A DNA stretch of 9,055 bases from CALSMU01 sp963926405 (GCA_963926405.1 CAWUXI010000062.1:1-9055); one strand, 5' to 3'; positions 1-6,523 are shown, counted from the stretch's first letter. Notes: generated by a model from the letters alone, not told the origin. Made by a program: numbers and translations.

Positions 1-28
1 TACTAGTTAATAAAGTCACTGTTTTGAT

Positions 29-1291
29 TTAAATAATCATTCCTGCGCCAACAGTGTTGTTGGTTGCTTCGTCAATTAAGATTAAACTTCCTGTATTTCT
101 ATTTCGTCTATAATTATCAATAAATAAAGGGGAAGTTGTGCGTAAAGTAACTCTAGCAATATCATTGCTAGAAATAACTTTATCCTCTTCATTTCTATGA
201 AGCGTATTGATATCCACCTTATATTTTATTTCTTTTACCATGCAACGTGCATCTTTAGATGTATGCTTAAGTGCGTATTTGCCTTTTTCTTTAAGAGGGC
301 TGTCACCCATCCAGCAAATCATTGCTTCAATATCTTGAGAAACCTCAGGTTTGTTATTTTCTCTAACTATCATATCTCCTCTACTAATGTCAATGTCATC
401 TTCAAGGGTCATTGTAACTGACATGGGAGCAAATGCTTCATCAATTTCGCCATCAAACGTATCAATGGATTTTATTTTAGAGGTAAAACCAGAAGGAAGG
501 ACCATTACAGTATCTCCTTTTTTAAATACACCACCTGCAATTCTTCCAGCGTACCCTCTATAATCATGAAATTCGGTAGTTTGCGGGCGAATTACATTTT
601 GAATTGGGAATCTGCAATCAATGTGGTTATGATCAGAAGCAATATGCACAGTTTCTAAAGTATGCATTAAGGTAGCCCCTTCAAACCAGTCCATCTTTTT
701 AGATCGGTTAACTACATTATCTCCTTTTAAAGCACTAATTGGAATAAACCGAACGTCTTTTGTTTCCAGCTTTGCACTAAATGCCTCTAAATCCTTTACT
801 AATTTGTTATATACGTCTTGACTGTAGTCAACTAGATCCATTTTATTAATACAAAAAACAATGTGCGGTATACCTAATAAAGAAGCTATAAAAGAATGCC
901 TTTTTGTCTGTTCAACAATTCCATGTCGGGCGTCAATTAGAATGATAGCTAAATTAGCTGTAGAGGCTCCCGTAACCATATTTCTTGTATATTGAATATG
1001 GCCAGGAGTATCGGCAATTATAAATTTTCGTTGAGGTGTTGCGAAGTAACGATAAGCAACATCTATAGTAATTCCCTGCTCTCTTTCGTCTCTAAGTCCA
1101 TCAGTAAGTAAAGCTAGGTTGACATGCTCCTCTCCCTTTCGCTCACTAACGAGCTTGATAGCTTCCATTTGATCTTCAAAAATAGATTTACTATCGTATA
1201 GTAATCTTCCAATCAATGTGCTTTTCCCGTCATCAACACTTCCGGCAGTTGTGAACCGCAAGAGATCCATATTTAAATATGATTTATCCAT
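29..1291 (-). CDS. cysN: Sulfate adenylyltransferase subunit 1 (ATP sulfurylase GTPase subunit CysN)
   Basis: This is the GTPase subunit of ATP sulfurylase. It couples GTP hydrolysis to formation of adenosine 5'-phosphosulfate (APS) from ATP and sulfate by the CysD subunit, in the cytoplasm. The 420-residue product has the elongation-factor-like GTPase motifs in order: P-loop GSVDDGKS (17-24), the REQGITIDV switch I region (about 70-78), DTPGH (94-98), NKMD (149-152) and SAL (186-188). EF-Tu-like beta-barrel domains follow. The length fits a stand-alone CysN; there is no fused CysC kinase domain, in keeping with a separate cysC gene in the same operon. The ATG at 1291 gives a standard N-terminus; the internal Met8 is a less likely alternative. 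It is the third gene of cysC-cysD-cysN and is separated from cysD by 83 bases that hold an unusual heptamer array. The family assignment is secure. Confidence 0.96.
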   Translation of the reverse strand: MDKSYLNMDLLRFTTAGSVDDGKSTLIGRLLYDSKSIFEDQMEAIKLVSERKGEEHVNLALLTDGLRDEREQGITIDVAYRYFATPQRKFIIADTPGHIQYTRNMVTGASTANLAIILIDARHGIVEQTKRHSFIASLLGIPHIVFCINKMDLVDYSQDVYNKLVKDLEAFSAKLETKDVRFIPISALKGDNVVNRSKKMDWFEGATLMHTLETVHIASDHNHIDCRFPIQNVIRPQTTEFHDYRGYAGRIAGGVFKKGDTVMVLPSGFTSKIKSIDTFDGEIDEAFAPMSVTMTLEDDIDISRGDMIVRENNKPEVSQDIEAMICWMGDSPLKEKGKYALKHTSKDARCMVKEIKYKVDINTLHRNEEDKVISSNDIARVTLRTTSPLFIDNYRRNRNTGSLILIDEATNNTVGAGMII

Positions 1292-1301
1292 TTTCTTTAT
1301 T

Positions 1302-1366
1302 GTAAAAAGTATAATGTATTAAGAAGAATACTTTTTGCTTAATACCTTATACAGTAAACGTTGTAC
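1302..1366. repeat. Heptamer dyad array in the cysD-cysN gap
   Basis: Read on the plus strand, three 7-base words starting with GT (1302-1322, the last one GTATTAA) are followed by a 2-base centre (1323-1324). Six 7-base words then follow (1325-1366), five ending in AC and one in GC, including TTAATAC at 1339-1345. The array fills 65 of the 83 bases between cysD and cysN. GTATTAA and TTAATAC form an inverted repeat, extended by one base on each inner side (1316-1323 with 1338-1345). A second, interlocking inverted repeat pairs 1304-1312 with 1328-1336. The same layout occurs at 3958-4015. The function is unknown; an RNA hairpin, a protein-binding array or a relic of a small dispersed element are all possible. 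Confidence 0.7.
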
Positions 1367-1374
1367 TTTTTTTA

Positions 1375-2280
1375 TTAAAAATACCCTTCTTTTTTTCTGT
1401 CTTCCATTGCCGCCTCAGACCTTTTGTCATCAGATCTTCCTCCCCTTTCTGTTACTCTAGTAGTAGCCACTTCTTCAATTATTTCTTCTAATGTAGCCGC
1501 AGTAGAAGCAACTGCTCCTGTACAAGTAGCATCTCCAATTGTTCTAAATCGAACAACCATTGGCTGAACTTCTTCCGTGTCTTTTGTTTCAACGAAATCT
1601 GTTTTCCCCATTATAACACCATCTCTTACAAAGCAATCTCTTGTATGAGAAAAATAAATAGAAGGAATGTCAATGTTTTCAGCAAGAATGTATTGCCAAA
1701 TGTCCATTTCAGTCCAGTTACTAATTGGAAAAACTCTAAAGTGCTCTCCCATGTTTTTCTTTCCGTTAAAGGTATTCCATAATTCTGGGCGTTGATTTTT
1801 TGGGTCCCATTGGCCAAAGTCATCTCTGTGTGAGAAGAAACGTTCTTTGGCTCTCGCTTTTTCTTCATCTCTTCTTGCTCCACCCATGGCGCAGTCAAAC
1901 TTATTGTTCTCTATTGCATCTAAAAGAGTGACTGTTTGCAGTTTATTACGACTCGCATTAATCCCCTTTTCTTCAGTAGATTTTCCTTCATCAATTGATT
2001 GTTGGACGGATCCAATAATTAACCGAGCTCCTGTTTCTTCAACTAACTTGTCCCTAAATTGAATTGTTTCCGGAAAGTTATGTCCTGTATCAACATGCAT
2101 TAATGGAAATGGAACTTTAGCAGGGTAAAATGCTTTTCTTGCCAAGTGGTAACAAACGATTGAATCCTTTCCGCCTGAAAAGAGTAAGACAGGATTTTCA
2201 AATTGCGCAACAACTTCTCTGATTACGAAGATTGCTTCAGACTCTAATTCTTTTAAGTGTGTTAAGTTATATGAACCCAT
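1375..2280 (-). CDS. cysD: Sulfate adenylyltransferase subunit 2 (CysD)
   Basis: This is the catalytic subunit of ATP sulfurylase, which adenylylates sulfate to APS with release of pyrophosphate; it works as a heterodimer with CysN. The 301-residue protein is of usual family length and belongs to the PP-loop ATP-pyrophosphatase superfamily. The PP-loop SGGKDS is at 35-40, HVDTGHNFPE at 62-71, and the conserved C-terminal tail (278-301) begins ERGGRSDD and ends EDRKKEGYF. The ATG at 2280 directly follows the cysC stop codon (TAA then ATG with no base between), so translation is probably coupled. It lies between cysC and cysN in one minus-strand operon. No truncation or missing motif is seen. 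Confidence 0.97.
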   Translation of the reverse strand: MGSYNLTHLKELESEAIFVIREVVAQFENPVLLFSGGKDSIVCYHLARKAFYPAKVPFPLMHVDTGHNFPETIQFRDKLVEETGARLIIGSVQQSIDEGKSTEEKGINASRNKLQTVTLLDAIENNKFDCAMGGARRDEEKARAKERFFSHRDDFGQWDPKNQRPELWNTFNGKKNMGEHFRVFPISNWTEMDIWQYILAENIDIPSIYFSHTRDCFVRDGVIMGKTDFVETKDTEEVQPMVVRFRTIGDATCTGAVASTAATLEEIIEEVATTRVTERGGRSDDKRSEAAMEDRKKEGYF

Positions 2281-2886
2281 TTAGTATCTTATTTTATCTA
2301 GTACAAAGCGATATAAGATTTCGCCGCATTGTTCAATTGTGTTTTTTTCTGTCTCAATTATCAAAGCTGGATTTTTCGGAGCTTCGAATGGTGCGCTTAT
2401 TCCAGTGAAGTTTGGAATTTCACCTTTTCGTGCTTTTTTGTAAAGGCCTTTCACATCTCTTTTTTCACATTCTTCCAAAGAAGTGTTAATGTAAACTTCC
2501 AAAAAGTCATCATCACCAATTATTTCTTTTGCCAAGTCTCTAACGTCTTCAGTTGGACTCACGAAACTGTTGATTGTTATGATTCCACAATTTAAAAACA
2601 ACTTAGAAACCTCTGAAATTCTTCTAATATTCTCTAATCGATCTTCTTCAGTAAAGGCTAAATTATTATTTATTCCTGCTCTTACATTATCTCCATCTAG
2701 CACTTGCGTTAAATATCCGTTATTGCTCAACTTTTGTTCCAACCAAACGGCTATAGACGTTTTTCCAGAACCAGAAAGACCGGTTAGCCAGATTACCTTG
2801 CTGTGCTGGTTTAGCAAAGCTTCTTTATCTGCCCTCTTAAGAAGTTTCTCAAAAACCGTGTGGATATTATTGCCTTCCTCTTTCAT
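2281..2886 (-). CDS. cysC: Adenylyl-sulfate kinase (APS kinase, CysC)
   Basis: This enzyme phosphorylates APS at the 3' position with ATP to give PAPS, the substrate of PAPS reductase (assimilation) or of sulfotransferases. The 201-residue product shows the P-loop GLSGSGKTS (36-44), the APS-contact segment LDGDNVRAGIN (63-73) and FVSP with the conserved serine at 110. The late conserved block runs KGLYKKARKGEIPNF, followed by APFEAP. The segment after FVSP reads TEDVRD rather than the YRxDR of the E. coli type, a difference of unknown importance. It is the first gene of the cysC-cysD-cysN operon, transcribed away from deoC. PAPS-consuming genes (cysH, sulfotransferases) and cysQ are not in the window, so assimilation and sulfation cannot be told apart. 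Confidence 0.96.
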   Translation of the reverse strand: MKEEGNNIHTVFEKLLKRADKEALLNQHSKVIWLTGLSGSGKTSIAVWLEQKLSNNGYLTQVLDGDNVRAGINNNLAFTEEDRLENIRRISEVSKLFLNCGIITINSFVSPTEDVRDLAKEIIGDDDFLEVYINTSLEECEKRDVKGLYKKARKGEIPNFTGISAPFEAPKNPALIIETEKNTIEQCGEILYRFVLDKIRY

Positions 2887-2905
2887 AGACTGTTAAATCG
2901 GATAA

Positions 2906-2913
2906 CAAAGTAA
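2906..2913 (-). promoter_or_regulatory. Possible -7 element for the cysC operon
   Basis: On the minus strand this reads TTACTTTG, close to the Bacteroidota -7 consensus TAnnTTTG but with the TA displaced by one base. A TTG lies about 16 bases upstream as a possible -33 element. Transcription would start roughly 14 bases before the cysC ATG. This is a weak match placed mainly by position. Confidence 0.28.
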
Positions 2914-2933
2914 CTTAAAAAACATACACAATA

Positions 2934-2969
2934 AGGGAAAATCCCATTACTTTTTATTGGATTTTACCT
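2934..2969. repeat. Imperfect inverted repeat between divergent cysC and deoC
   Basis: The arms at 2934-2944 (AGGGAAAATCC) and 2959-2969 (GGATTTTACCT) pair at 10 of 11 positions, with one G/A mismatch and a 14-base spacer. The element lies 47 bases before the cysC start and 68 before the deoC start, beside the expected -33 region of the cysC promoter. It could be an operator serving one or both operons, or a leader hairpin. No known operator consensus was recognised. Confidence 0.45.
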
Positions 2970-3007
2970 ATAATGAGTCAATTAACATTATTATAAAATG
3001 AAATTCG

Positions 3008-3015
3008 TAAGTTTG
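3008..3015 (+). promoter_or_regulatory. Candidate -7 promoter element for deoC
   Basis: TAAGTTTG matches the Bacteroidota -7 consensus TAnnTTTG exactly. It ends 22 bases before the deoC ATG and would give a short leader of about 15 bases. No clear TTTG is found at the -33 position, so the call rests on the -7 match and its placement. Confidence 0.4.
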
Positions 3016-3037
3016 GTCTTTAAATAGAATGTAATTA

Positions 3038-3937
3038 ATGCCAGAAAAAGACTACAGATTATCGCCAAGAGTTGACCAAGTCGGCATCCAAGACCGAGTT
3101 GACAGAATCACTAAAAGAAGTGTTAAAAACGAAGCCAAAAGAAAAGGCTTGTATATGACACTTAATATGATTGATTTAACAACTTTGGAAGGAGCGGATA
3201 CAGAGTTTAAAATTAAACAACTGTGCTATAAAGCCCAACACCTGCATGATTCGTTTCCTGGGTTACCGACTACTGCTGCAGTTTGCGTATATCCTAATTT
3301 TGTAAAAACAGCAGTAAATGAAGTAAAAGGATCTGGGGTTAAAGTGGCGTCTGTGGCAACCGCTTTCCCAAGTGGTCAATCCAGTTTGGAAATAAAGCTC
3401 TTGGATACTAAAATAGCTGTAGATAATGGCGCACACGAAGTTGATATGGTAATTAGCCGGGGAAAATTTCATAGTGGAGAATACAATTTTGTGCACGATG
3501 AAATTGCTGCAATTAAAGAAGCGTGTGGAAAAGCAAGGTTGAAAGTTATTTTAGAAACCGGTGAGCTTGGGACTTTTGATAAAGTGAGAAGAGCAAGTGA
3601 TATTGCAATGGATGCTGGAGCTGATTTTATTAAAACGTCTACCGGTAAAATAAGTCCAGCCGCAACTTTGCCCGTAACCTTGGTGATGTTGGAAGCAATA
3701 AAAGACCATTACTACGAAACCGGTAAAATGATTGGAATGAAACCCGCGGGTGGAATATCCAATTCGAAACTGGCGTTACACTATTTATTAATGGTAAAAG
3801 AAACGTTAGGGGGGAAATGGCTCAGTAACGAATGGTTCCGTTTTGGAGCAAGTAGCTTAGCGAATGATGTTTTAATGCAAATAATGAAACAAGAGACAGG
3901 TAATTATCAATCTAAAGATTATTTTTCTAAGGATTAA
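3038..3937 (+). CDS. deoC: Deoxyribose-phosphate aldolase (DeoC), long form
   Basis: This is a cytoplasmic class I aldolase that cleaves 2-deoxy-D-ribose 5-phosphate to glyceraldehyde 3-phosphate and acetaldehyde, the last step of deoxynucleoside catabolism. In the 299-residue protein the catalytic set is intact: D136 in VDMV, the Schiff-base lysine K199 in KTSTG (199-203) and the second active-site lysine K235 in KPAGGI (235-240). The phosphate-binding segment FRFGASSLAND follows near residue 270. The protein is about 40 residues longer than E. coli DeoC because of an N-terminal extension of roughly 35 residues, as in the long, eukaryote-like forms. The ATG at 3038 fits the promoter element just upstream. 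It heads an apparent operon with two ALDH-family genes, which would dispose of the acetaldehyde produced. Confidence 0.95.
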   Translation: MPEKDYRLSPRVDQVGIQDRVDRITKRSVKNEAKRKGLYMTLNMIDLTTLEGADTEFKIKQLCYKAQHLHDSFPGLPTTAAVCVYPNFVKTAVNEVKGSGVKVASVATAFPSGQSSLEIKLLDTKIAVDNGAHEVDMVISRGKFHSGEYNFVHDEIAAIKEACGKARLKVILETGELGTFDKVRRASDIAMDAGADFIKTSTGKISPAATLPVTLVMLEAIKDHYYETGKMIGMKPAGGISNSKLALHYLLMVKETLGGKWLSNEWFRFGASSLANDVLMQIMKQETGNYQSKDYFSKD

Positions 3938-3957
3938 ATATTATATGAAGTAGAGGT

Positions 3958-4015
3958 GTATTAAGTACAGCGTGTTTCACTTAATACATTGTACTTTTAA
4001 CTTCATACATAATAC
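3958..4015. repeat. Heptamer dyad array in the deoC-ALDH gap
   Basis: Three 7-base words starting with GT (3958-3978, the first GTATTAA) are followed by a 2-base centre (3979-3980) and five 7-base words ending in AC (3981-4015, the first TTAATAC). An inverted repeat of 10 bp joins 3957-3966 with 3979-3988. The array fills most of the 89 bases between deoC and the ALDH gene. The GTATTAA to TTAATAC spacing (16 bases) equals that at 1302-1366. The next words after TTAATAC also match the other array read on the minus strand: ATTGTAC against ATTATAC, then TTTTAAC against TTTTTAC. The function is unknown. Confidence 0.7.
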
Positions 4016-4026
4016 ATTTAAAAAGA

Positions 4027-5487
4027 ATGAAAAACAAAATTGATTATAGCTCTGATTGGAATTTGGACCCAGCGCCAGAAAGTACAGGTCATATTAAATT
4101 GAAAAAAAAGTATGACTTGTTTATTAATGGGAAATGGGTGAAACCAAAATCAGGAAAATATTTTGCAACAATAAATCCTGCCACAGAAGAGAAGATTGCT
4201 GATATAGCAGAAGCAGGGCAAGCGGATGTGGATGCCGCGGTTAAAGCAGCAAAAAAGGCGTATGATACAGTATGGTCAAAGTTATCTGGGAAAGAAAGAG
4301 GGAAGTACATTTATCGAATTGCAAGATTAATTCAAGAGAAGGCGCGGGAGTTTTCGGTAATAGAATCTTTAGATAGTGGCAAAGTGATTCGTGAATCACG
4401 CGACATTGATGTTCCATTGGCAGCAGCACATTTTTTCTATTATGCTGGATGGGCAGATAAGTTAGAGTATGCTTTTCCAAATAGACAGCCAAAGTCATTA
4501 GGCGTAGCAGCGCAAATAACACCTTGGAATTTCCCAATGTTGATGATAGCTTGGAAAATTGCTCCTGCTCTAGCGGCTGGAAATACGGTTGTATTAAAAC
4601 CTGCTGAAACTACTTCGTTAACTGCGTTAAAATTAGCTGAAGTAATTCAAGAGGCTGGACTTCCCGATGGTGTGGTAAACATTGTGACAGGTTACGGTAA
4701 GACAGGAGCGATGATGGTAGCGCATAAGGATGTTGCTAAAGTTGCATTTACGGGATCAACAGGGGTTGGGAAAATTATCATGAAATCTATTGCTGGAACC
4801 AACAAGAAGTCTACAATGGAGTTAGGCGGTAAGGCCGCTAACATTATTTTTGAAGATGCTCCATTAGACCAAGCGGTTGAAGGGATTATTAATGGCATTT
4901 ATTTTAACCAGGGGCACGTATGTTGTGCGGGTTCTAGGTTGTTCGTTCAGGAGTCTGTTTATGAGGTTGTGCTTCGTAAATTGAAAGATAGAATGGAGTC
5001 ATTGTACGTCGGTGACCCAATGGATAAGAATACGGATATAGGGGCGATTAATTCAAAAAAACAATTGGATATAATAAATGAATATATTAAAATAGGGAAA
5101 GCAGAAGGAGCTGAAATTTACCAACCTAAATGTATATTACCTAAAAAAGGATATTGGTGTAAGCCTACTTTATTTACAAATGTGGCACAATCCAATAGAA
5201 TTGCACAAGAAGAAATATTTGGCCCCGTATTAGCCATTCAAACTTTTAGAACGGTAGATGAGGTAATCACAAAAGCAAATAATACACCTTATGGTTTATC
5301 TGCAGGAGTTTGGACTGATAAAGGGGCAAAAATATTTAACCTCACTTCCCAGTTAAAAGCGGGAGTAATATGGGCAAATACCTTTAACAAGTTTGATCCA
5401 ACATCACCATTTGGTGGATACAAAGAAAGTGGGCACGGCAGAGAAGGTGGGTTGCATGGGTTAGAGCCTTATTTGAAATTTGATTAA
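4027..5487 (+). CDS. NAD(P)-dependent aldehyde dehydrogenase (ALDH16 N-domain-like)
   Basis: This is a full-length ALDH-superfamily enzyme that oxidises an aldehyde to the carboxylate with NAD(P)+. The 486-residue protein retains the key residues: oxyanion Asn168 in PWNFP, cofactor-contacting Lys191 in KPAE, the Rossmann loop GSTGVG (243-248), general base Glu265 in MELGG, nucleophile Cys299 in GHVCCAGSR, and Glu396 in EIFGP. One oddity is His in GHVC, where the family signature normally has Gln or Glu. It sits 89 bases after deoC and 19 bases before a catalytically dead ALDH-like gene, so acetaldehyde from DeoC is a plausible substrate; this is inference from context. The combined size of the two ALDH products (779 residues) matches fused ALDH16 proteins. 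The exact substrate cannot be read from sequence. Confidence 0.92.
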   Translation: MKNKIDYSSDWNLDPAPESTGHIKLKKKYDLFINGKWVKPKSGKYFATINPATEEKIADIAEAGQADVDAAVKAAKKAYDTVWSKLSGKERGKYIYRIARLIQEKAREFSVIESLDSGKVIRESRDIDVPLAAAHFFYYAGWADKLEYAFPNRQPKSLGVAAQITPWNFPMLMIAWKIAPALAAGNTVVLKPAETTSLTALKLAEVIQEAGLPDGVVNIVTGYGKTGAMMVAHKDVAKVAFTGSTGVGKIIMKSIAGTNKKSTMELGGKAANIIFEDAPLDQAVEGIINGIYFNQGHVCCAGSRLFVQESVYEVVLRKLKDRMESLYVGDPMDKNTDIGAINSKKQLDIINEYIKIGKAEGAEIYQPKCILPKKGYWCKPTLFTNVAQSNRIAQEEIFGPVLAIQTFRTVDEVITKANNTPYGLSAGVWTDKGAKIFNLTSQLKAGVIWANTFNKFDPTSPFGGYKESGHGREGGLHGLEPYLKFD

Positions 5488-5506
5488 CAGGTAAAAAACA
5501 GGATAA

Positions 5507-6388
5507 ATGTCAAGAATTGAAGTTTTGAAAACGTACAAGATATATATAGGAGGTAAATTTCCTAGGACTGAATCAGGCAGGTATTATCAACCACAATCCA
5601 ATGGAAAGGTATTAGGTAATATCTGTTGGTCATCACGAAAAGATTTTAGAAATGCGGTTGTTGCCGCTCGTTCAGCTCAAGGTGGGTGGAGTACAAAATC
5701 GGCTTATAATAGAAGTCAGATATTATATAGAATTGCGGAAATACTAGAAGGAAGGAAAACACAGTTTATTGAAGAACTTATTCAGCAAGGGAGTAAAAAG
5801 GCACAAGCAGAAAAAGAAGTAAATCTTTCTATCGATCGGCTAATTTATTTTGCGGGATGGTGTGATAAATACACGCAAATATTTAGCTCTGTAAATCCAG
5901 TAGCTTCCAGTCATTTTAATTTTTCTGTACCTGAGCCTACAGGAGTTGTTGCAATACTTGCTCCAGAAGAAAGCGGATTGTTAGGGTTGATTTCTCAAAT
6001 AGCGCCAACAATCGCAGGAGGAAACACTTGCGTAGTTTTAGCGTCTGAAAACAAGCCGCTTTGTTCAGTTACACTTGCAGAAGTGCTCTCAACATCGGAT
6101 GTCCCCGGGGGAGTAATAAACATATTGACGGGAAACAGAAAAGAATTAATCCCGCATTTTGCATCTCATATGGATGTCAATGCACTTGTTTATTGCGGAG
6201 ATAATGCAGCTGAAATAAAATCGATTCATGAAGCCGCTGTAGACAACTTAAAGCGTGTGATGATAAGAGATGGCGGAACTTATTTAAGTAGCAAATACGA
6301 GAGCCCATACCTCATATCTAGCTTACAAGAAACCAAGACGACTTGGCATCCAATTGAAAAAATTGGAGCAGCGGGAAGTGGTTATTAG
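5507..6388 (+). CDS. Catalytically dead, short ALDH-family protein (ALDH16 C-domain-like)
   Basis: This 293-residue ALDH-fold protein is clearly related to its upstream neighbour; for example YFAGWCDKY corresponds to YYAGWADKL and AGGNTCVVL to AAGNTVVL. The active site is gone. Asn of PWNFP is replaced by Glu155, Lys of KPAE by Ala179, GSTGVG becomes GDNAAE (231-236) and the Glu of MELGG is Arg254. The protein ends at about 293 residues, before the region that would hold the catalytic Cys. It starts 19 bases after the ALDH stop, so the two are surely co-transcribed. In mammalian ALDH16A1 and bacterial ALDH16 a similar truncated second ALDH domain lacking catalytic residues is fused to the first; here the two parts appear as separate genes. 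A structural or regulatory partner role is inferred. It is not obviously a pseudogene, because the frame is clean and no lost 3' half follows. Confidence 0.85.
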   Translation: MSRIEVLKTYKIYIGGKFPRTESGRYYQPQSNGKVLGNICWSSRKDFRNAVVAARSAQGGWSTKSAYNRSQILYRIAEILEGRKTQFIEELIQQGSKKAQAEKEVNLSIDRLIYFAGWCDKYTQIFSSVNPVASSHFNFSVPEPTGVVAILAPEESGLLGLISQIAPTIAGGNTCVVLASENKPLCSVTLAEVLSTSDVPGGVINILTGNRKELIPHFASHMDVNALVYCGDNAAEIKSIHEAAVDNLKRVMIRDGGTYLSSKYESPYLISSLQETKTTWHPIEKIGAAGSGY

Positions 6389-6412
6389 AAAGCCCCTTAG
6401 GAAGGTTTTTTT
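6389..6412 (+). terminator. Weak candidate terminator after the deoC-ALDH operon
   Basis: Just after the stop codon there is a short hairpin, CCTT (6395-6398) with AAGG (6402-6405), or alternatively AAAGCC (6389-6394) with GGTTTT (6404-6409, one G-T pair). A run of seven T (6406-6412) and then eight A follow. The stem is short, so termination may be inefficient. Confidence 0.4.
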
Positions 6413-6523
6413 AAAAAAAATGTTTTATTTAAAAATATTAAACTACTTTAGCGCGCTAATAGGAGAATTTTTTGTTAGTTCCCTATGAATGAAAAGAATA
6501 TAAAACCATAAAAAAATCAAATC
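6413..6523. other. AT-rich spacer with a GC-rich palindrome
   Basis: This is the leader region of the small lipoprotein gene. It contains a perfect 12-base palindrome, TTAGCGCGCTAA (6448-6459), whose GCGCGC core stands out in very AT-rich DNA. A near-consensus -7 element TACTTTAG (6444-6451) overlaps it. No full Bacteroidota promoter could be assigned and no gene is seen. Confidence 0.35.

Noticed and set aside
1..28. Possible terminator after cysN at the left edge
   Set aside because: Only 28 bases are present and no hairpin with a T-run is visible on the minus strand.
1626..1898. Minus-strand 90-codon frame inside cysD, and plus-strand frames inside cysN, cysC and the ALDH
   Set aside because: All lie within well-supported genes in other frames and encode no recognisable protein.
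3958..4015. Heptamer arrays as CRISPR or simple tandem repeat
   Set aside because: The words are only 7 bases, degenerate and reverse orientation at a central dyad; there are no spacers of CRISPR length and no cas genes.
5507..6388. Short ALDH as a frameshifted or truncated pseudogene
   Set aside because: The frame is clean, the 19-base spacing to the active ALDH is operon-like, no reading frame of 6389-6523 resembles a missing ALDH C-terminal half, and the losses match those known for the second domain of ALDH16.
6485..6511. Eight-codon ATG frame before the lipoprotein gene as a leader peptide
   Set aside because: Too short, no repeated regulatory codon and no attenuator hairpin after it; likely chance.
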